From contig NC_089563.1 in assembly GCF_040115645.1 (NCBI RefSeq), positions 248,001 to 312,000 on the forward strand: a stretch of 64,000 nucleotides of DNA, given 5' to 3'. The notes under the pieces are model-generated. The model was given only the letters and a program-made list of their open reading frames with translations. It had not been told where the DNA came from and made no database searches. A program made the translations under genes and the position numbers. Shown piece after piece: positions 1-12,788 of this stretch. This stretch comes from Euwallacea fornicatus (Eukaryota; Arthropoda; Insecta; Coleoptera; Curculionidae). The stretch's first letter is position 1. Every line of letters starts with the position of its first letter.

Positions 1-76
1 AAACTGAATCATCTTCATACTAAAAATATATGATAATGATTATTATTGATAGATCAAAAATATGACAAAAACTTAC

Positions 77-3000
77 CAAATAAATTTCAAACAAATTCTT
101 CGAATCCCTGATAAATTTCTTCGACTCTAGAGCACCGTCATAAGTCAATACCCAGGCCTCGTTGCAATGGAACTTAGGCGGTTCCAGCTTAGGAATATTA
201 AGAGGTTCCTTATCATGTAAACATAAGCTGTTGAAACAGCCTTCCATGGACAGTTTGAAAGGAAGCTCTCCTGTAAATAGTTTCTTGACTTTCTGCGAAT
301 CGACAACCTCAAAATCATCAGTGCTAATGTTCCACGTGAAGAGAAAGTAACTCCAGTACTTTTGAAGTGTGGGGTGAGGCTCAGAAGGATTGATAGCAGC
401 TATTTTGATCACGACTTGCCCTAGGATTTCTCCATTCAAAGGACACACCTGTAAGACACCGTGAGTAAGTGAAAATAAGTATCGGTAATGAAAACAAAAT
501 CACTAACGCATAAAATTCTAACGTCGTAATCCTGGCAGTGCATAAATTGTAGATTGGCATCAAAGCACAAGGCCTGGGCTCGTCTTTGAACGAATTGCTC
601 GCAGTCCATCGATCTCTGGCTCACTATAATTTGTCTGTCAGTCTCGTGGTTGGCTTTGCATTCAGGGACAATGTCCAGGTGTTGATCAGTCAAACTTTGT
701 ACAAGCAAAGGAACCTCAATTGGATTGTTGCAGTCATCTGAAATGGTTGGAAACTCTGTTCAATGGAAGCACTTACTGAATGAATGTTAAACCGAAAAAA
801 CGAAATCAAATAAAACAAACTACACTGTACTCTACTAGAATGTTATAAGGAATTGAAAGTGGTTAAGAATTTAGCTAACCAAGAAACATAAAAACTAGCG
901 GAAATGGTCTAAAAATGTATAATATTTTTGGGAATGACTTAATCACTTTAGTCTCACTTTAGGAGGAAATAGAATTGGTAGTTTAATCTTCAAAGTGAAA
1001 AAAATTCTTACCTCTACTTTGCCCAGACAACAACGAACTATTCTCAAAGTCCCCATTGGAATACCGCCGCACAACTTTCTTGAACCATTTTCCCGTCTCC
1101 AGATTGGGGTCGACTATAAGTAATCCACTCTGGTTAAAACGATTGTCATTATGGTGACAATAAGTAGGAAAGTTCATCGACGCTTTCAGCACCAGACGAC
1201 TCTCCGAATCTGAACAATCCCCGTCCAAGCTGGGAGAGTATACGTTCACTTTTCGTGCTAAATCTCTAGGACTGATAGGGGATTTGGAATGGTAAGGCGA
1301 ATTACGGACGGATGTGCAGTAAATGTGACAAGCGCCACTAGGGGAAAATTGCCCACTTCGTGAGCTAGGGCTTTGCATGGGAGATCTCCAACCAGGAGAG
1401 CGCGGACTTAGAAAAAGGGAATTAAATTCCGGTGAGCGAATACTGCGACTTTGGGTCCGATATAAGTATCTCCGCTCGCGACGCAAGATATGTAATGGCA
1501 CTATATTTTCGCTATTATCTTCCGAAAACTCATATTTTTTATCAGCTAAGCGTTTCTTTCTAAACAGACTTATTTTCTCATATTTTTCATTCTCTTCGGT
1601 GAATTCATACGCTTTCTCGGCAACGTTTTTATCAACCACTTTATTTTTTTCCGGAGGTTTCTGATTTGACGCGTGAGGAACCGAAAACACGTAATCCCTA
1701 ATACCATTCTGTAATCGTTTTATCCGCGGATCGAAAATATTTTTAACTAGCGTGTTATGGTAGCTTTTAGCTGTAACGTTTAAAGGTTCACAACTGATAT
1801 TCAGCTCGTGAAACGGCTTATTACCTTCAGAAGAATCTAAATCATACTCACTAAAGTCCTCTAATATGGCATCAACCACGCTATTAGCTCCGAAATAGTC
1901 ACTGGTCGATTCCGACACGTCACTAAACATATCGTTGGAAACGGGATTAGGAGCACTTGGACTGGCGCTTCCGCCAAGCCAATCGTTCATAGGAGGATTC
2001 GTTGTAGAAATGTTCAAAATATGAATATGATAACCCGTGTTGATAACCAAATGATCAGGAAAACTGAGGGAGATCTTAGGATCGAAAATAGGAGCTGGTT
2101 GGCTAGTTGCAAACATATAGTGAACTATAAAACCGTGCTTGGCACACCAACCGCGGTGATCAGATTCTGAAAGTAAAAAAAATCTTTAAAACAAAAATAG
2201 GAAAGGGATATTATAAGTACCTCCGCTTGAGGGTAACGAGTCGAAGCAATGCATACAACCAGTTGGCGAAGGCAATGTTAATATGCTTATGTGAAACAGA
2301 TCTGGGGTGTTTGTTCTGAAAAAATAACAATAACAGAGTTTTAAACAAGGTAAACTTAAATGTGTCAAAATAATTTAACAAATACAAGGTTTTTCTAAAT
2401 TAAGGTCTATACAATGATGAAGTATGAAGATGTATGACGATCAAGAAGAAAGCCGTAGTGTAGACTTAAATTCTAACCCAGGAAAGGTAATAATCACTTC
2501 GTAACCATAATTACTATGAACTAAGAATTGCAAGTCTAAAATGACACATTACAGTTAACAAGACAGCTATTAAAATGTATGGACAAACCACTTTATTAAT
2601 AGAGCTGTTACCATTATGAATTTTTGTTCTAGGTTATATAAAAAAAGAGCTATAAAAATATTAGTTAGTGATCAAATTATTCTAACATAAATTCAACAAT
2701 AGAATGTTTGTCATGTTCTTTCACGAGTATCAATCTATCGCCCTGTCCTTATTCTCAGGAGTACATGTGAGAACTCTCTGGAAATTATCGAATTGATGGG
2801 TATGAAATAAATCTCAATCTTTACTACTTCTGACCAGTAAAAAGTTACTTCATATGTGTGAATTTGATTAACAAGTTAATCTCGAAGTCCGTTTTATAGC
2901 TTTTTACTATAAATTAAGTATCAGAAACCATCCAGAATGAAAGTACTGGAAAATTAATAGAAATTTAAATTGCGCGAATTTAAAAAAATTGATTTCACCA

Positions 3001-5885
3001 ATAATTCTCTGAGAGTGTTTGTATGAATCAATGAAAATAAACTTCCTCTCTTTAGCTCATGTTAAATGCATTTAACAATTTTTTAAGCATAATAACTATA
3101 AAATGTCTTTGCCTAGTACTCTACCTTTTAAATTATATTTTCTAGATCACTTTGAACTTCTGTTATATAATCATCATATCTCGAGGGACAGATTGTACTT
3201 TCTTTGACCCTTCCTATTGTCACATAGTATATATAAGGCCCTGTAATAGTGCGTCAGAGCTTCTCAAATCCTGTACCAATGTGAACAGTTTGTATTTTCT
3301 GTAGGATTACATAGCACATAAAGGCGTATTTACATAAATTATTTTTAATATACAAGGTGATCCTAAAAGGTGTGATGATATTCCACTTGATTGTTTTAAA
3401 TGAAATCACTATTTGTTTTTTATTTTCGGATTTTTCGTTAAATTTTAAGATCAGTTTACGTAAGGTGTCCTATGTTTAAAATTTACTGTTTCCAAATTAT
3501 TTGGTAAAAATTTTTAAAACTGATAACTGCAAAGTTCCAGGGAAATTCAAATTATGGGCTAACCATTGTGAATTTCGGAATCAGTCTTCTAAAGTTCAAA
3601 GGGCTCCTAATAAGGTAAGTTTTGACTTATTTTAATTAAGGAAAAGTCCTACACAACCACCGGAACGGGTTTTTGAATTTGCATGACATCAAACCTCAAT
3701 AACTTATTTCAAAAAGAATACTCCAATATTCTTGAGGGCACAGTGTTCAGAATTCAAAAATCTCCAACTTTGGTTATCATTGCCCTATCCTTAAACTCAG
3801 TTATATCTGAGTTCCCAAAACTTGTCCCTTTTTTCTTCCTAAACGTTTTTATAGTTATGAAAAATGTCATTGTAACATTTTTTATTATTTTCAACTTGTC
3901 ATTTTGATATTTTTCATGGCTATCAAAACATTTAGAAATCAAAAAGGGGAAAGTTTCGAGGAATTCAGAATTGGCTGGATTTAGGAATAGTTTAATTTTT
4001 TGAAAAGTTCTAGATTTTTAAATATCGAACACGATGCCGTCGAAAAAAATTGGGGCATTCCATTTTAAATAAGCAAGTTACTGAGTTGCAAAATCATATA
4101 AATTCAGAGGTCTATTTTAGTAATTGTGGAGGACTTCTTTTAAAATTAAAATTCATCAAAATGCAGCTTATTAGATCTTGTTTGACCTCCTGAAAACTGA
4201 TTCCAAAATTCACAGTCGTTAGCGCACCATACTGATTTGCGTCGTACCATGTAGTTGCCAAATTTTTCTGAATAACTTGGAAACGGTAATTTTTAAATTA
4301 AAACATCTTACATAAACTGATCTTAAAATTTAATGAGAAATCTGAAAAATAGAAAAAAATTGAAAGGTCCCATTTAATTAAAAAATAATTTCTAGAAATA
4401 CACCTTTACATGCTGAGTAATCCTGCAGAAGACAAAATTTGCTAATTTTGTTTATATAAAAGCTAAAGAAGTTTGACCCACTATTGTAGGACCCTGTACA
4501 TACAAGTCTTTTTAAAAATCAAGTTTTGTAAACATTTCTCTCTCTTTCTCTGGAGGCATTTCTCTTAATTCTACTTACTCTGCATATCCATAACATACAA
4601 CTTTATGCATGTCATTTGGGAACTGCATAAACATAATCCTATCCAAATGGCAAGGTCCTTGGATGTGATTGAATATCTTATGATGTGAAACATATTGTAG
4701 TTTCTCACATGGGTTAAACTTCCACACATGCAAGATATATTCATAGCTAGCCAAATACATGATGGCACTTAAAAGACTTTGATTAGGAGGAGGCGGCTGC
4801 TCTTTGACAGTAAAACTCAAAAGGTATTGACCACAAAGGGTAAATCCCATATAAACATGAGATCTGAAAAAAAAACAACAATTCAAACATTAAAAAAAAT
4901 TTTAATATCTGTCATCTCAAATTAACAACATAATTTTGATGAAATTTCATATACAGTACAACCTCTTTAAACTGAATATGCTGTAATTCAAACCTCCAAT
5001 AATATCAATATTGCAAAATTCTTTAAAGACCAGACAGCCACGGCATATTGCTTTTGTCAGCTCAATTTTTTAACTACCTGGATTTACATATAAAAAATTG
5101 TTTATTGCATTAGGATGTATAGAATACCTTTAATAATATAGTATCTATTCTGTTTGGCATAGAATTTTTGCAAACCTTAAGTATTGACTATAAGTATGCC
5201 ATTGGCTATTTTACATTAATAAATTATACTTAATATAAAAATAGAAACTGTCAGGAACTGCTGGACTATATGCTTCAGAAGTGATGAGATTGTCTTTCAT
5301 CAATACTTTTTTTCTTTCTTAACTTTACAAAGATAGAGATATAACATACTCAATACCAATGAGTACTGAAAAACCTCTAATTTTAAATAAACCTTTCCCA
5401 TTTATATTCAAATTTGTCTTTAGAATATGCTTATAATTGAGTAAATTAAACAACACTTTTCTATTATCTTTTCGCATTAAAATACTATATAACTGGCCCT
5501 CTCAAGGGTGCTAAACTACAAGCAAACTCATTGAATATGAAACTTACAATGAATCAAAATTGGTGAGTAACTGTGTTAAAGGAATCCCACAGTTTGGGTG
5601 CATGTGCCGAAATATCGGTTCAGTCTTGGCTCTGGGGCCTTTGGCATTACGGCCGTACCTCTGAAAATTTAATTTAAAGGTATATGTACAAAACATTGAG
5701 GTTAAGGTATTCAGTACTTCTCGGTTTATCAGACTTTTCACAATGTTGGGGCTGGCCGAATAGGAATTCTCTGAATATTCTGAGTTATGTGTTGCGTGCG
5801 TGGAATCATAACTGGAACTTACTGGGGAACAATATGATGAATAATCCTCAGAAGTTTCATCGTCCGATGTTATTATCGACGCCAT
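77..5885 (-). CDS. DCAF15: DDB1- and CUL4-associated factor 15, 3'-truncated by window edge
   Basis: Substrate receptor of the CUL4-DDB1 E3 ubiquitin ligase. Exons read on the minus strand are 5885-5718, 5660-5548, 4863-4579, 2315-2221, 2166-1012, 737-508 and 448-77. All have GT-AG borders and matching phases, giving 806 codons before a final exon outside the window. The N-terminal part has a beta-propeller-like stretch (HVYMGFTLCGQYLLSFTV). The region CAKHGFIVHYMFATSQPAPIF aligns with the human CLRHGF segment. The C-terminal DYDVRIL/VCPLNGEILGQVVIKIAAI block followed by a W-rich strand matches the human DCAF15 C-terminal domain. Start ATG at 5885 follows a stop-free leader and begins a Ser/Asp-rich tail. 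The 1,155-nt exon encodes a low-complexity Ser/Arg/Pro linker much longer than the conserved parts. The largest intron (2316-4578) carries a foldback element. Family assignment is by remembered similarity to human DCAF15 and is strong at both ends. Confidence 0.88.
3353..4425. mobile_element. Foldback (inverted-repeat) element in a DCAF15 intron
   Basis: Arms of roughly 250-300 bp at about 3353-3605 and 4175-4425 are diverged inverted copies of each other. For example AAACTGATCTTAAAATTTAA near 4315 pairs with the complement of a block near 3447. The left edge is TA-CAAGGTGATCC, close to the CAGGGTG termini seen elsewhere in the window. No coding remnant is recognisable between the arms. The right edge is uncertain, and a further CCCTG-TA motif lies at 4493-4498. 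The arms are clearly mutated, so the copy is old. Confidence 0.6.
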
Positions 5886-7042
5886 TTTGTTTATTTTGAT
5901 TTTGTTGTTGTTTGAGTTCGTTAAAGTCAAATGTCAAGTGTCACATCAATGACATTTCGGAGTGACGTAATCTGAAGGTGTATTTGACATTATTCAGAAA
6001 TCAGTGAAAACATGATATAACAAGTACATTTGCAAGGTAAAGGACTTCGAAACAGTTTGAAACCCTAACGACAGAAGATTATCTACTAAGGCCGTTTCAC
6101 AATAGAGCGTGATTTGTTAATTAATCTATTTTAGATTTTTATATTGTTTTTAGACGCAACAAAATTAGAACAAAGTTTCTTCAACATGCCCATTTTCTTT
6201 CAACTCATTTACAGCAGCAATCTCAAAGAGACTGCATCATTTCGTACATTATATTGTTAATATTGAAATAGTCACATTACCTGTAAAATATCTGCTCTAT
6301 AATTTTTGTTTGATAGCCTAAATTTTACATGCGTATAGGTGGACAGTAGACAGACAAGGTAAATAACAAGGCATATAGACACACTCCAGAGGACACCAAG
6401 TGCACAGCAATACAGGATGTTAAAGTTTAATTTTTTTTAAATTTCATATCTTCACAGTCTTTTGACCTATTGTACTTTAATTTGATATACGGGGGTTTTC
6501 GGAAGTGAAAAACAAACTAGTGTTGTCAGTTTTATTGTAGCCGGTAGGGGGCGCCTCTTGAAATTGTCTTGGCTAGTTAAAAAGCTCTTTAATTTTTTTC
6601 TACACATCTACAATAGTTAGTCTTATTAATAAAAATATTATTCTGCGATAATAAAGTTGAGGTGGACTGATACCGGTAGCTCCAGGATGTCGCCAGTTAT
6701 TAAATAAATTATATGTATTATTTTCATAATCATTTTTAAAGACATTTTCTATTTTTACTTTGTTCATTGTATTTTTGAAATTCATCGTAAGTTCTAAATG
6801 ACTTACTCGGAATTTGTAAAATTGCTGAAATACCTGATTCAGCGGCACGGAAAAGAATAAAAACTTAAATTGATAGAATACGATAGAGTACAGGTCGAAC
6901 TTCATAAAGAATCACTGCATGTGACTGCAGATTGAAAACAAAGCTTATTTTATTAGCAATAAATGTAATTTATCGGGTTTAAAATTATTACTAAAGTAGA
7001 AGTAAAATATTCGTTCTTTATTAATTAAAGTTAAAATTATAC
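5886..7042. other. Intergenic: DCAF15 promoter side, HMGXB4 3' side
   Basis: Upstream sequence of DCAF15 runs from 5886 to about 6050. A probable solo inverted-repeat element fragment lies around 6405-6560 (it begins TACAGGATG and includes a GGGGGCGCC tract). A TTTATT at 7017-7022, read as AATAAA on the minus strand, sits about 20 nt beyond the HMGXB4 stop and is its likely polyadenylation signal. I see no convincing coding sequence: the short open frame at 6600-6905 has no recognisable domain. Confidence 0.6.
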
Positions 7043-10000
7043 TTAAAGACCAGGCATAATGAACGCAACGTTATCTAAGGTGCTGAGAAGCTGTTCTGGT
7101 GTGCAACAGTTTTCTCGGAGTTCCGGTATTAACTGAGTCAGACAAAGGAGAGGCCCTAAAGCGCACAGCAAAGAATCCAATAATACTGACAGGCTTCCGG
7201 ATACTGCAATCTGTCCCTGGAAAATTGTTCTTGTAGAAAACATGTTTGAAGAAATATATTTTTTTTATTTTTCGCTAAAGATTTACACATAAAACTAGAG
7301 ATTCGTAAAAAATGTCACGCAATTGTAAAGAAAAAATTCACCTCGTGTTCCTTTAATCGCTCACCGATAATAGTTAGACTTTCGCCCAGTAATTTTAAAT
7401 GAGCTGCAACATCAATTGGTTTAATACCATTTACTTTATAGGCCTCCTTATTCCTGGGGCTCGGTGGAGAAATATTTACGTGTTCGTACGAAGTAATGCT
7501 AGGTTGGAAGGGAGCTAAAGGACCTACGAAATAAAAAATATCACAACAACCTGCTCATCATGCAAGAATCAGTCTTACCCTTATCTTTCATTTTATATTT
7601 ATCACCCTTAATTATCTTCCCATCCTTAATAACAAGTTGCTTCTTTCTCGAAGAATCCAATCGTTTGAAACCGCCTTCAGATTCGTCAAAATCGCTCTCT
7701 GATTCTACCGAATCATCTACACTAGACTCAGTAGTGTTTACTGGCTGTTCATAATCACTTCCAAATTCCGAGTCACTTAGATTGTCTTGGTTCATAAAAC
7801 TTTCATAGGCAGGTGGATCCTTTGGAAATGTCTGAATTATAAAAAATATAAAATTGAGTAAATTATCAATGATGTACAACTTACATCATCCAATTTTACA
7901 GCTTTCTTCTGAGGAGACATTTCAACCGATTCAGATCTCTTAGCCGTAGAAGGTTTTTTGGTATAACTTCTTTCAATGTCGTCTGGAGATTCAAAATCCA
8001 TTAGTTTTGAAGACTTCTTTCGTACTCTGCCACTACGTGACACACCTGTTACCTCTAGATCTAAAAATGTATGTAGGGTATTAATGTGATCATATTAGAA
8101 ACTTTCAAGGTAGACTTCTCTCGATACGTGACAAAAAATAATAAATAACGTCACTATTTTAATATTCGTTGGAACTGTTCATCATCTCAATTAATATACT
8201 TATTCTGTTATTTTTAAAAGAGCCATCATAGATAAAATATAAAATAAGTTGAAAATCATCATTTACATTGTTTTTTTTATAAATGTATAGTTTTTACAGA
8301 CAATTAATTAACTATAATTTGCCCAAACTAAGCGCTATAAATTTACTATTTTAAAAAATAACCAGGGGGTTTTTGTAGCGTTTTAAAGCTTAGAAAACAC
8401 CTTTTTAAAATATTTATAATCTACCGTTTTACATGAGAAAAAAGTAAGATTGGATCATAACTCAAACTCATAATATCAATCACTAAAAAGAGTAAATAGC
8501 ATTGTCAGGAATTTAAATAAAATTTGAGCATTCCCAATATTTTAACCTAAGACAATATGTATTGTACTTCCTTTTCTAAAATTATATTGTAAAAATACAA
8601 AGAAGTAAAATTTTGAACTTAAATGATAAGTATGTATATTTATAGGGTACCGAATATAAGAAAACTCAATTCTATTAGCTAGTTCCATATTTAATCAATA
8701 TTAAGAAAAGAAGATATATCCCAAAACATGTGTTTATCTATCCTTAGACCTAAATTATAAAGAATTACAAAGTTATATATAAAACTTTGTACAAAAAAAC
8801 TTATATTATAAATACTAAAAAATATATTAGAAATTACTAAGCCCATCATCTTGTCTCCAACCATCTTCATCACTTAAAAATCTCCTCTTCACTGAAGTAT
8901 TCATGTAAGGCCTCAAAGCCCATTCGGTATCTGCAGCATCTACCATATCTAATGTTCCCAATTTTATTTCATAAAGTTTTAATTGAAATCTAGGTCCCAG
9001 CTCTGACATTTCAATCTAATAATGTTTAAATAAGTGGTACTTACATAATCACATATAAAAAGAAGAGTATTTACTTACTTCTCTATCAACGGTTTTATAT
9101 GTGTGCTGTCTAAAACTGATATAATCATCATGATTGGCAAATGTGACTACCCGTTTGGAATCTTCCTTAGGTACTGGAAATAGATATTTTAAAATATTCA
9201 TGACCCTTTCTCCTAAACTTGTTTTAAAATTGTGAAATATCAGATGAGGATATTGTTCTGACACTGTACCAATATCAGGAATATCATGCCTCATAACTAC
9301 ATCTGACATGTTAAAATAAGCAGTAGGACCATAAGGAAGATGACATATAATTAGTCCATCAGGAACTCCTCTGTGCTCATGTATAATTATAAAGTCTGTC
9401 ACATTGTTGGCTCTGCAAGCATTTATCAGTTGTTTCATTTCATAATTTCCACGATTAAGTCTTTGAGCATTAGGAAAAATCAAACGCAGCTCTTTAACAA
9501 ACATTTTCAGTCTTGCACTAGGATCTCTTGAAGTGGTAATGACTATTTTGGGATCCTCTACACCAGCAAATCGGTATTCATCATCCTGTGAGTTTGCTGT
9601 TGCTCCACCACTTTCACCGCCCATTAATGTTGCTTGTGCCGGTCCTGCATCTTCCCATTCAAGTTTCTTTGAATAATGTATGGCTTTCTTTTGCAAATCG
9701 CCGCGTATAGCCGTGTTTTCCTCTAAATTTTTCTGGATTCTGTTCTTATTGTCTTGAATGGTTTTCTGTCTATCTTCAATAGTTTTTCGGTATAGGTATT
9801 CACGTCTTAAACGAGCTTGTCGACGAAGCATTTTTGATGTATTAAATATGCATATAAAACACTAATTTCAAGAAATTATAGTTCATTAGCAATAAGACAC
9901 ATAGAAACACACAGCAAACTTTCAAAGTGAGGTTATGCTAACGAATTAACAGACATGTGTTAAGACAGCATTGCCGGTTTGAAGATAATATCCCTTAAGC

Positions 10001-10415
10001 TTTAATAACAGAATAATATTTCTTAAAGTAAATTACTTTGGAATTCCTTAATTTAAAACTTCATAATTTTTAAATATTTTCGAATATTTGATCCATATAA
10101 TTATTTAAATTAAAAAAAAATCGATTTGATGATAAGCTAATAAAAGAAAATCTGACATATCTGTTTTTCGGAAAACTCCAAACGGTTGTCAAATTTCCTA
10201 CTTTACAACATATGCAGCCAGAAATACATTTTATAAACAATAACAATTAATATTAACATCTTCATTCAACCAAATATCACATGTATTTGGACTTTTATTA
10301 GAGTTCAATATTCAATATGTTATTATGCAGCAGATAGAGTACTAGACTAGAGAAAGATACTATAAACATCTATTTAATTACCTTCCGTTTTTGGTTTCTT
10401 GACTGCATGATCCAT
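7043..10415 (-). CDS. HMGXB4: HMGXB4-like protein without a visible HMG box
   Basis: Exons on the minus strand are 10415-10382, 8060-7885, 7831-7579, 7523-7342 and 7216-7043. They total 819 nt, exactly 272 codons plus stop, with consistent phases. The C-terminal ~85 residues (KPIDVAAHLKLLGESL, then AVSGSLSVLLDSLLCALGPL, ending NVAFIMPGL) are near-identical to the C-terminus of vertebrate HMGXB4, a chromatin/Wnt-associated protein. The N-terminus has a basic SRSGRVRKKSSKLMDF motif, which resembles the basic N-terminal region of the vertebrate protein. Residues about 70-150 are acidic and Ser-rich. No HMG box is encoded in these exons, although vertebrate HMGXB4 has one just before the conserved tail. 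The 11-codon first exon is inferred: its GAAG|GTAATT donor is phase 1 and joins to restore an Asp codon. Intron 1 (8061-10381) contains IMP4 on the same strand. Family call is strong; the first exon is moderately sure. Confidence 0.8.
8827..9831 (-). CDS. IMP4: U3 small nucleolar ribonucleoprotein IMP4
   Basis: Component of the Mpp10-Imp3-Imp4 subcomplex of the small-subunit processome. It acts in the nucleolus on 18S pre-rRNA processing. Two exons, 9831-9079 and 9015-8827, are joined in phase 0 (VDRE|IEMSELGPRF) and give 313 aa; human IMP4 is about 291. The N-terminus MLRRQARLRREYLYRK matches the family almost residue for residue. The Brix domain follows, with ITTSRDPSARLKMFVKEL, IIHEHRGVPDGLIICHLPYG, NVVMRHDIPD-type and TFANHDDYISFR motifs intact. 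It lies wholly inside the proposed first intron of the HMGXB4 homologue, on the same strand. Its own promoter must therefore lie in 9832-10381. Confidence 0.97.
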
Positions 10416-10812
10416 AGTTCTAAAAATCACCTAAACTGCGTTGCACTAAGACGTTTCGATTTATATATAATTCGGTTACAATTATGGATAAACACACTTT
10501 CAGTTGAAAACCGCGAATGAACCTCCAAATTAAAAGAAAACAAAAGCAATATATAAATACATAGTTGTCAAATCTGAAAGTAACTGGCAAATTGTCTTGA
10601 TATGTCTCGTTGGTCACATGATATGAAATACTGCAGCGCCGGTGAGATCATGTGATCGGGATTGGAGACTAGTAGAATTTATTTTAATTTGAGATTATTA
10701 TAACAAAACAAACAAACGTCAAATAATAACAATAATTTAATAACCAGAACAAGAAACGTACAATTTGAAAACAAAGTGTATTTTTATTTTGCATTAATAT
10801 TTTTCCACAGAA
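10416..10812. promoter_or_regulatory. Bidirectional promoter HMGXB4 (-) / KCTD9 (+)
   Basis: The start codons of HMGXB4 (10415, minus) and KCTD9 (10813, plus) are divergent and only ~400 bp apart. Two E-box octamers of M-box type, TCACATGA at 10614-10621 and TCATGTGA at 10648-10655, face each other with 34-bp start-to-start spacing and flank a short CG-containing segment. TTTTCCACAG at 10801-10810 could also be a 3' splice site for a 5'UTR intron of KCTD9. Promoter function is inferred from layout. Confidence 0.6.
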
Positions 10813-12788
10813 ATGTCTGCAAAAATACGGAAAATTAAACTCTTGAAGAATGGTGTAGATCCTAAAGGAGTCCAACCTCAGGTAAATCTTTCCGAATCAA
10901 AAACAGTTTATAATTAATTACCTACAAAAGGAGTTCGTAACAAAACGTGCTTAATATTATTATTTGCAAGATTTAATTGATAACATTTTTTACAAATAGT
11001 CTAAAATCCAGTAAAACAGTGGTTAATTGAAGCTAATATCCTCAACATAACTTCTGTATTGGACGATTCTGATGCATATCCTACTTCCCATATTCAAAAA
11101 TTGGGCCCCAAGATCCCCCTGGTTAATAAGGTTTAGTTAAACCATGTTTCAGTGACTGTTTTGAGCATCTTTGTGTTAAGGATTTTATGAATTCATCATT
11201 TAGTTGAGCTAGAGTTGTTAATAAGTTGGGATAGTATATACATCCTCACATTACATAGATTAATACATTAACATTAATACATTCTTTATCTTTAACAAGG
11301 ATGTATATAGATAGATACTAAATAAAAACTACTTTGGTATTAAAGTTAAAAATACATTAATACCTTGGTCTTAAGGATTAATGTTTAAAAATACTGGTAA
11401 CTATGTAAAAGATAATTACAGTGGAAACAAATAAACTGAGTAAATTAGCAGATACCATCAACATTTTTGAACATTTGAATATTTCTATGAGAATTATCCT
11501 CTTAGTAAATTTACTTATAGTGTGAATTCAGTTAGGAAAGTAGTCTTATTTCTTTCTTCAGACTATTATAATGCCTGAATCATCTGAGGACTTTTACAAC
11601 ACAATTAAAAGTCTTTCTCCGGGTATTAACAATATTCGACTGTTCCTTGAGGATGCAACTGAGCTGAATAGTATTGATTTCATTAGGAATAATGACACAA
11701 TATATTATGCATCAGATGGAGAGGAGTTTGTAGAACCTAAACCAAAGCTGCCGATGGACAATAATGAATGGGTGACTTTAAATATTGGTGGGAAATATTT
11801 TACTACATCAAAAAAAACTTTAACCATGACTGAGCCACAGAGTATGTTAGCAAGGATGTTTTCAGATGACAATAACCTTTTTTGTCCAAGTAGCAGAGAC
11901 AAGAATGGAGCATATCTTATTGATCGTAGTCCAAAATATTTTGAACCAATATTAAATTATCTGAGATGTGGTCAGTTATTATATGACAAGCATATAAACC
12001 CAGAAGGAATTCTAGCTGAAGCTAGATTCTTTGGCATAGAATCAATAGTTCCAATGTTAGAATCTATTCTGAATGACACACGAGAATCAAGGGATCAGGC
12101 ACCTTTAAGTAGAAGGGATGTTGTAGACACATTGATAAGAAGTTCAACCTCAGAAACATTAAGGTTTCAAGGCGTGAATTTGGCAGGCGCCGATCTCAGC
12201 AAACTGGATCTTAGATCAATCAATTTTAAATATGCTAACATGCAGCGTTGTAATTTAACAGGAGCAAATCTCAGTTGGTGCTGCTTGGAGAGAGCTGATC
12301 TGTCACATGCAATTTTGGATAATGCTCAACTTTTAGGTAAGAAAAATTAGGATTTTTGGGGCGTAATTGATTTATTTGTTTTGGTGACCAGGTGTACGTG
12401 GGCTTAGAGCGATAATGGAAGGCGCTTCCATGAAAAACTGCAACTTTAAAGACCCTGCTGGTATAAGAACAAATCTGGAAGGGGTTAATCTCAAAGGAGC
12501 TTGTTTAGAAGACAGCGATATGGGCAGTGTAAATCTTCGGATTGCAAATTGTAAAAATGCGAATTTGAAAAACTGTGATTTAAGGGCTGCTGTTCTTGCA
12601 GGAGCTGATTTGGAGGTACACATTTTTGCTACTAAAACCTAAAACTAATTCAAATTTAATTTATCTTTCAGAACTGTGACTTATCAGGTAGTGATTTACA
12701 TGAAGCCAATTTACGAGGAGCTAATTTGAAAGATGCCGCATTTGAGTTAATGCTCACGCCATTGCACATGAGTCAGACCATTCGATAA
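10813..12788 (+). CDS. KCTD9: BTB/POZ and pentapeptide-repeat protein KCTD9
   Basis: Predicted substrate adaptor of CUL3 ubiquitin ligases. Exons 10813-10881, 11562-12336, 12392-12615 and 12672-12788 total 1,185 nt (394 aa; human 389 aa), all GT-AG. Residues ~1-90 form the N-terminal KHA-like region. Residues ~88-190 are the T1-type BTB domain, with WVTLNIGGKYFTTSKKTL and IDRSPKYFEPILNYLRCGQL. Residues ~230-380 are repeated A(D/N)LXX pentapeptides, such as NLAGADLSKLDL and NLTGANLSWCCLERADL. The C-terminus is EEM-like LMLTPLHMSQTIR, as in vertebrate KCTD9. The first exon begins at the ATG just after a possible 3' splice site. Initiation at the exon-2 ATG (11571) would lose 26 residues of the conserved N-terminal region. 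A polyadenylation signal AATAAA is at 13047-13052. Confidence 0.95.

Noticed and set aside
1377..1664. 95-codon plus-strand frame
   Set aside because: Antisense shadow of the DCAF15 linker exon.
6600..6905. 101-codon minus-strand frame between DCAF15 and HMGXB4
   Set aside because: AT-rich, Phe/Asn/Tyr-biased translation with no domain; intergenic noise.
7885..8060. GTG at 8043 as start of the HMGXB4 homologue
   Set aside because: The frame continues upstream to a 3' splice site, and a phase-matched ATG exon exists at 10382-10415.
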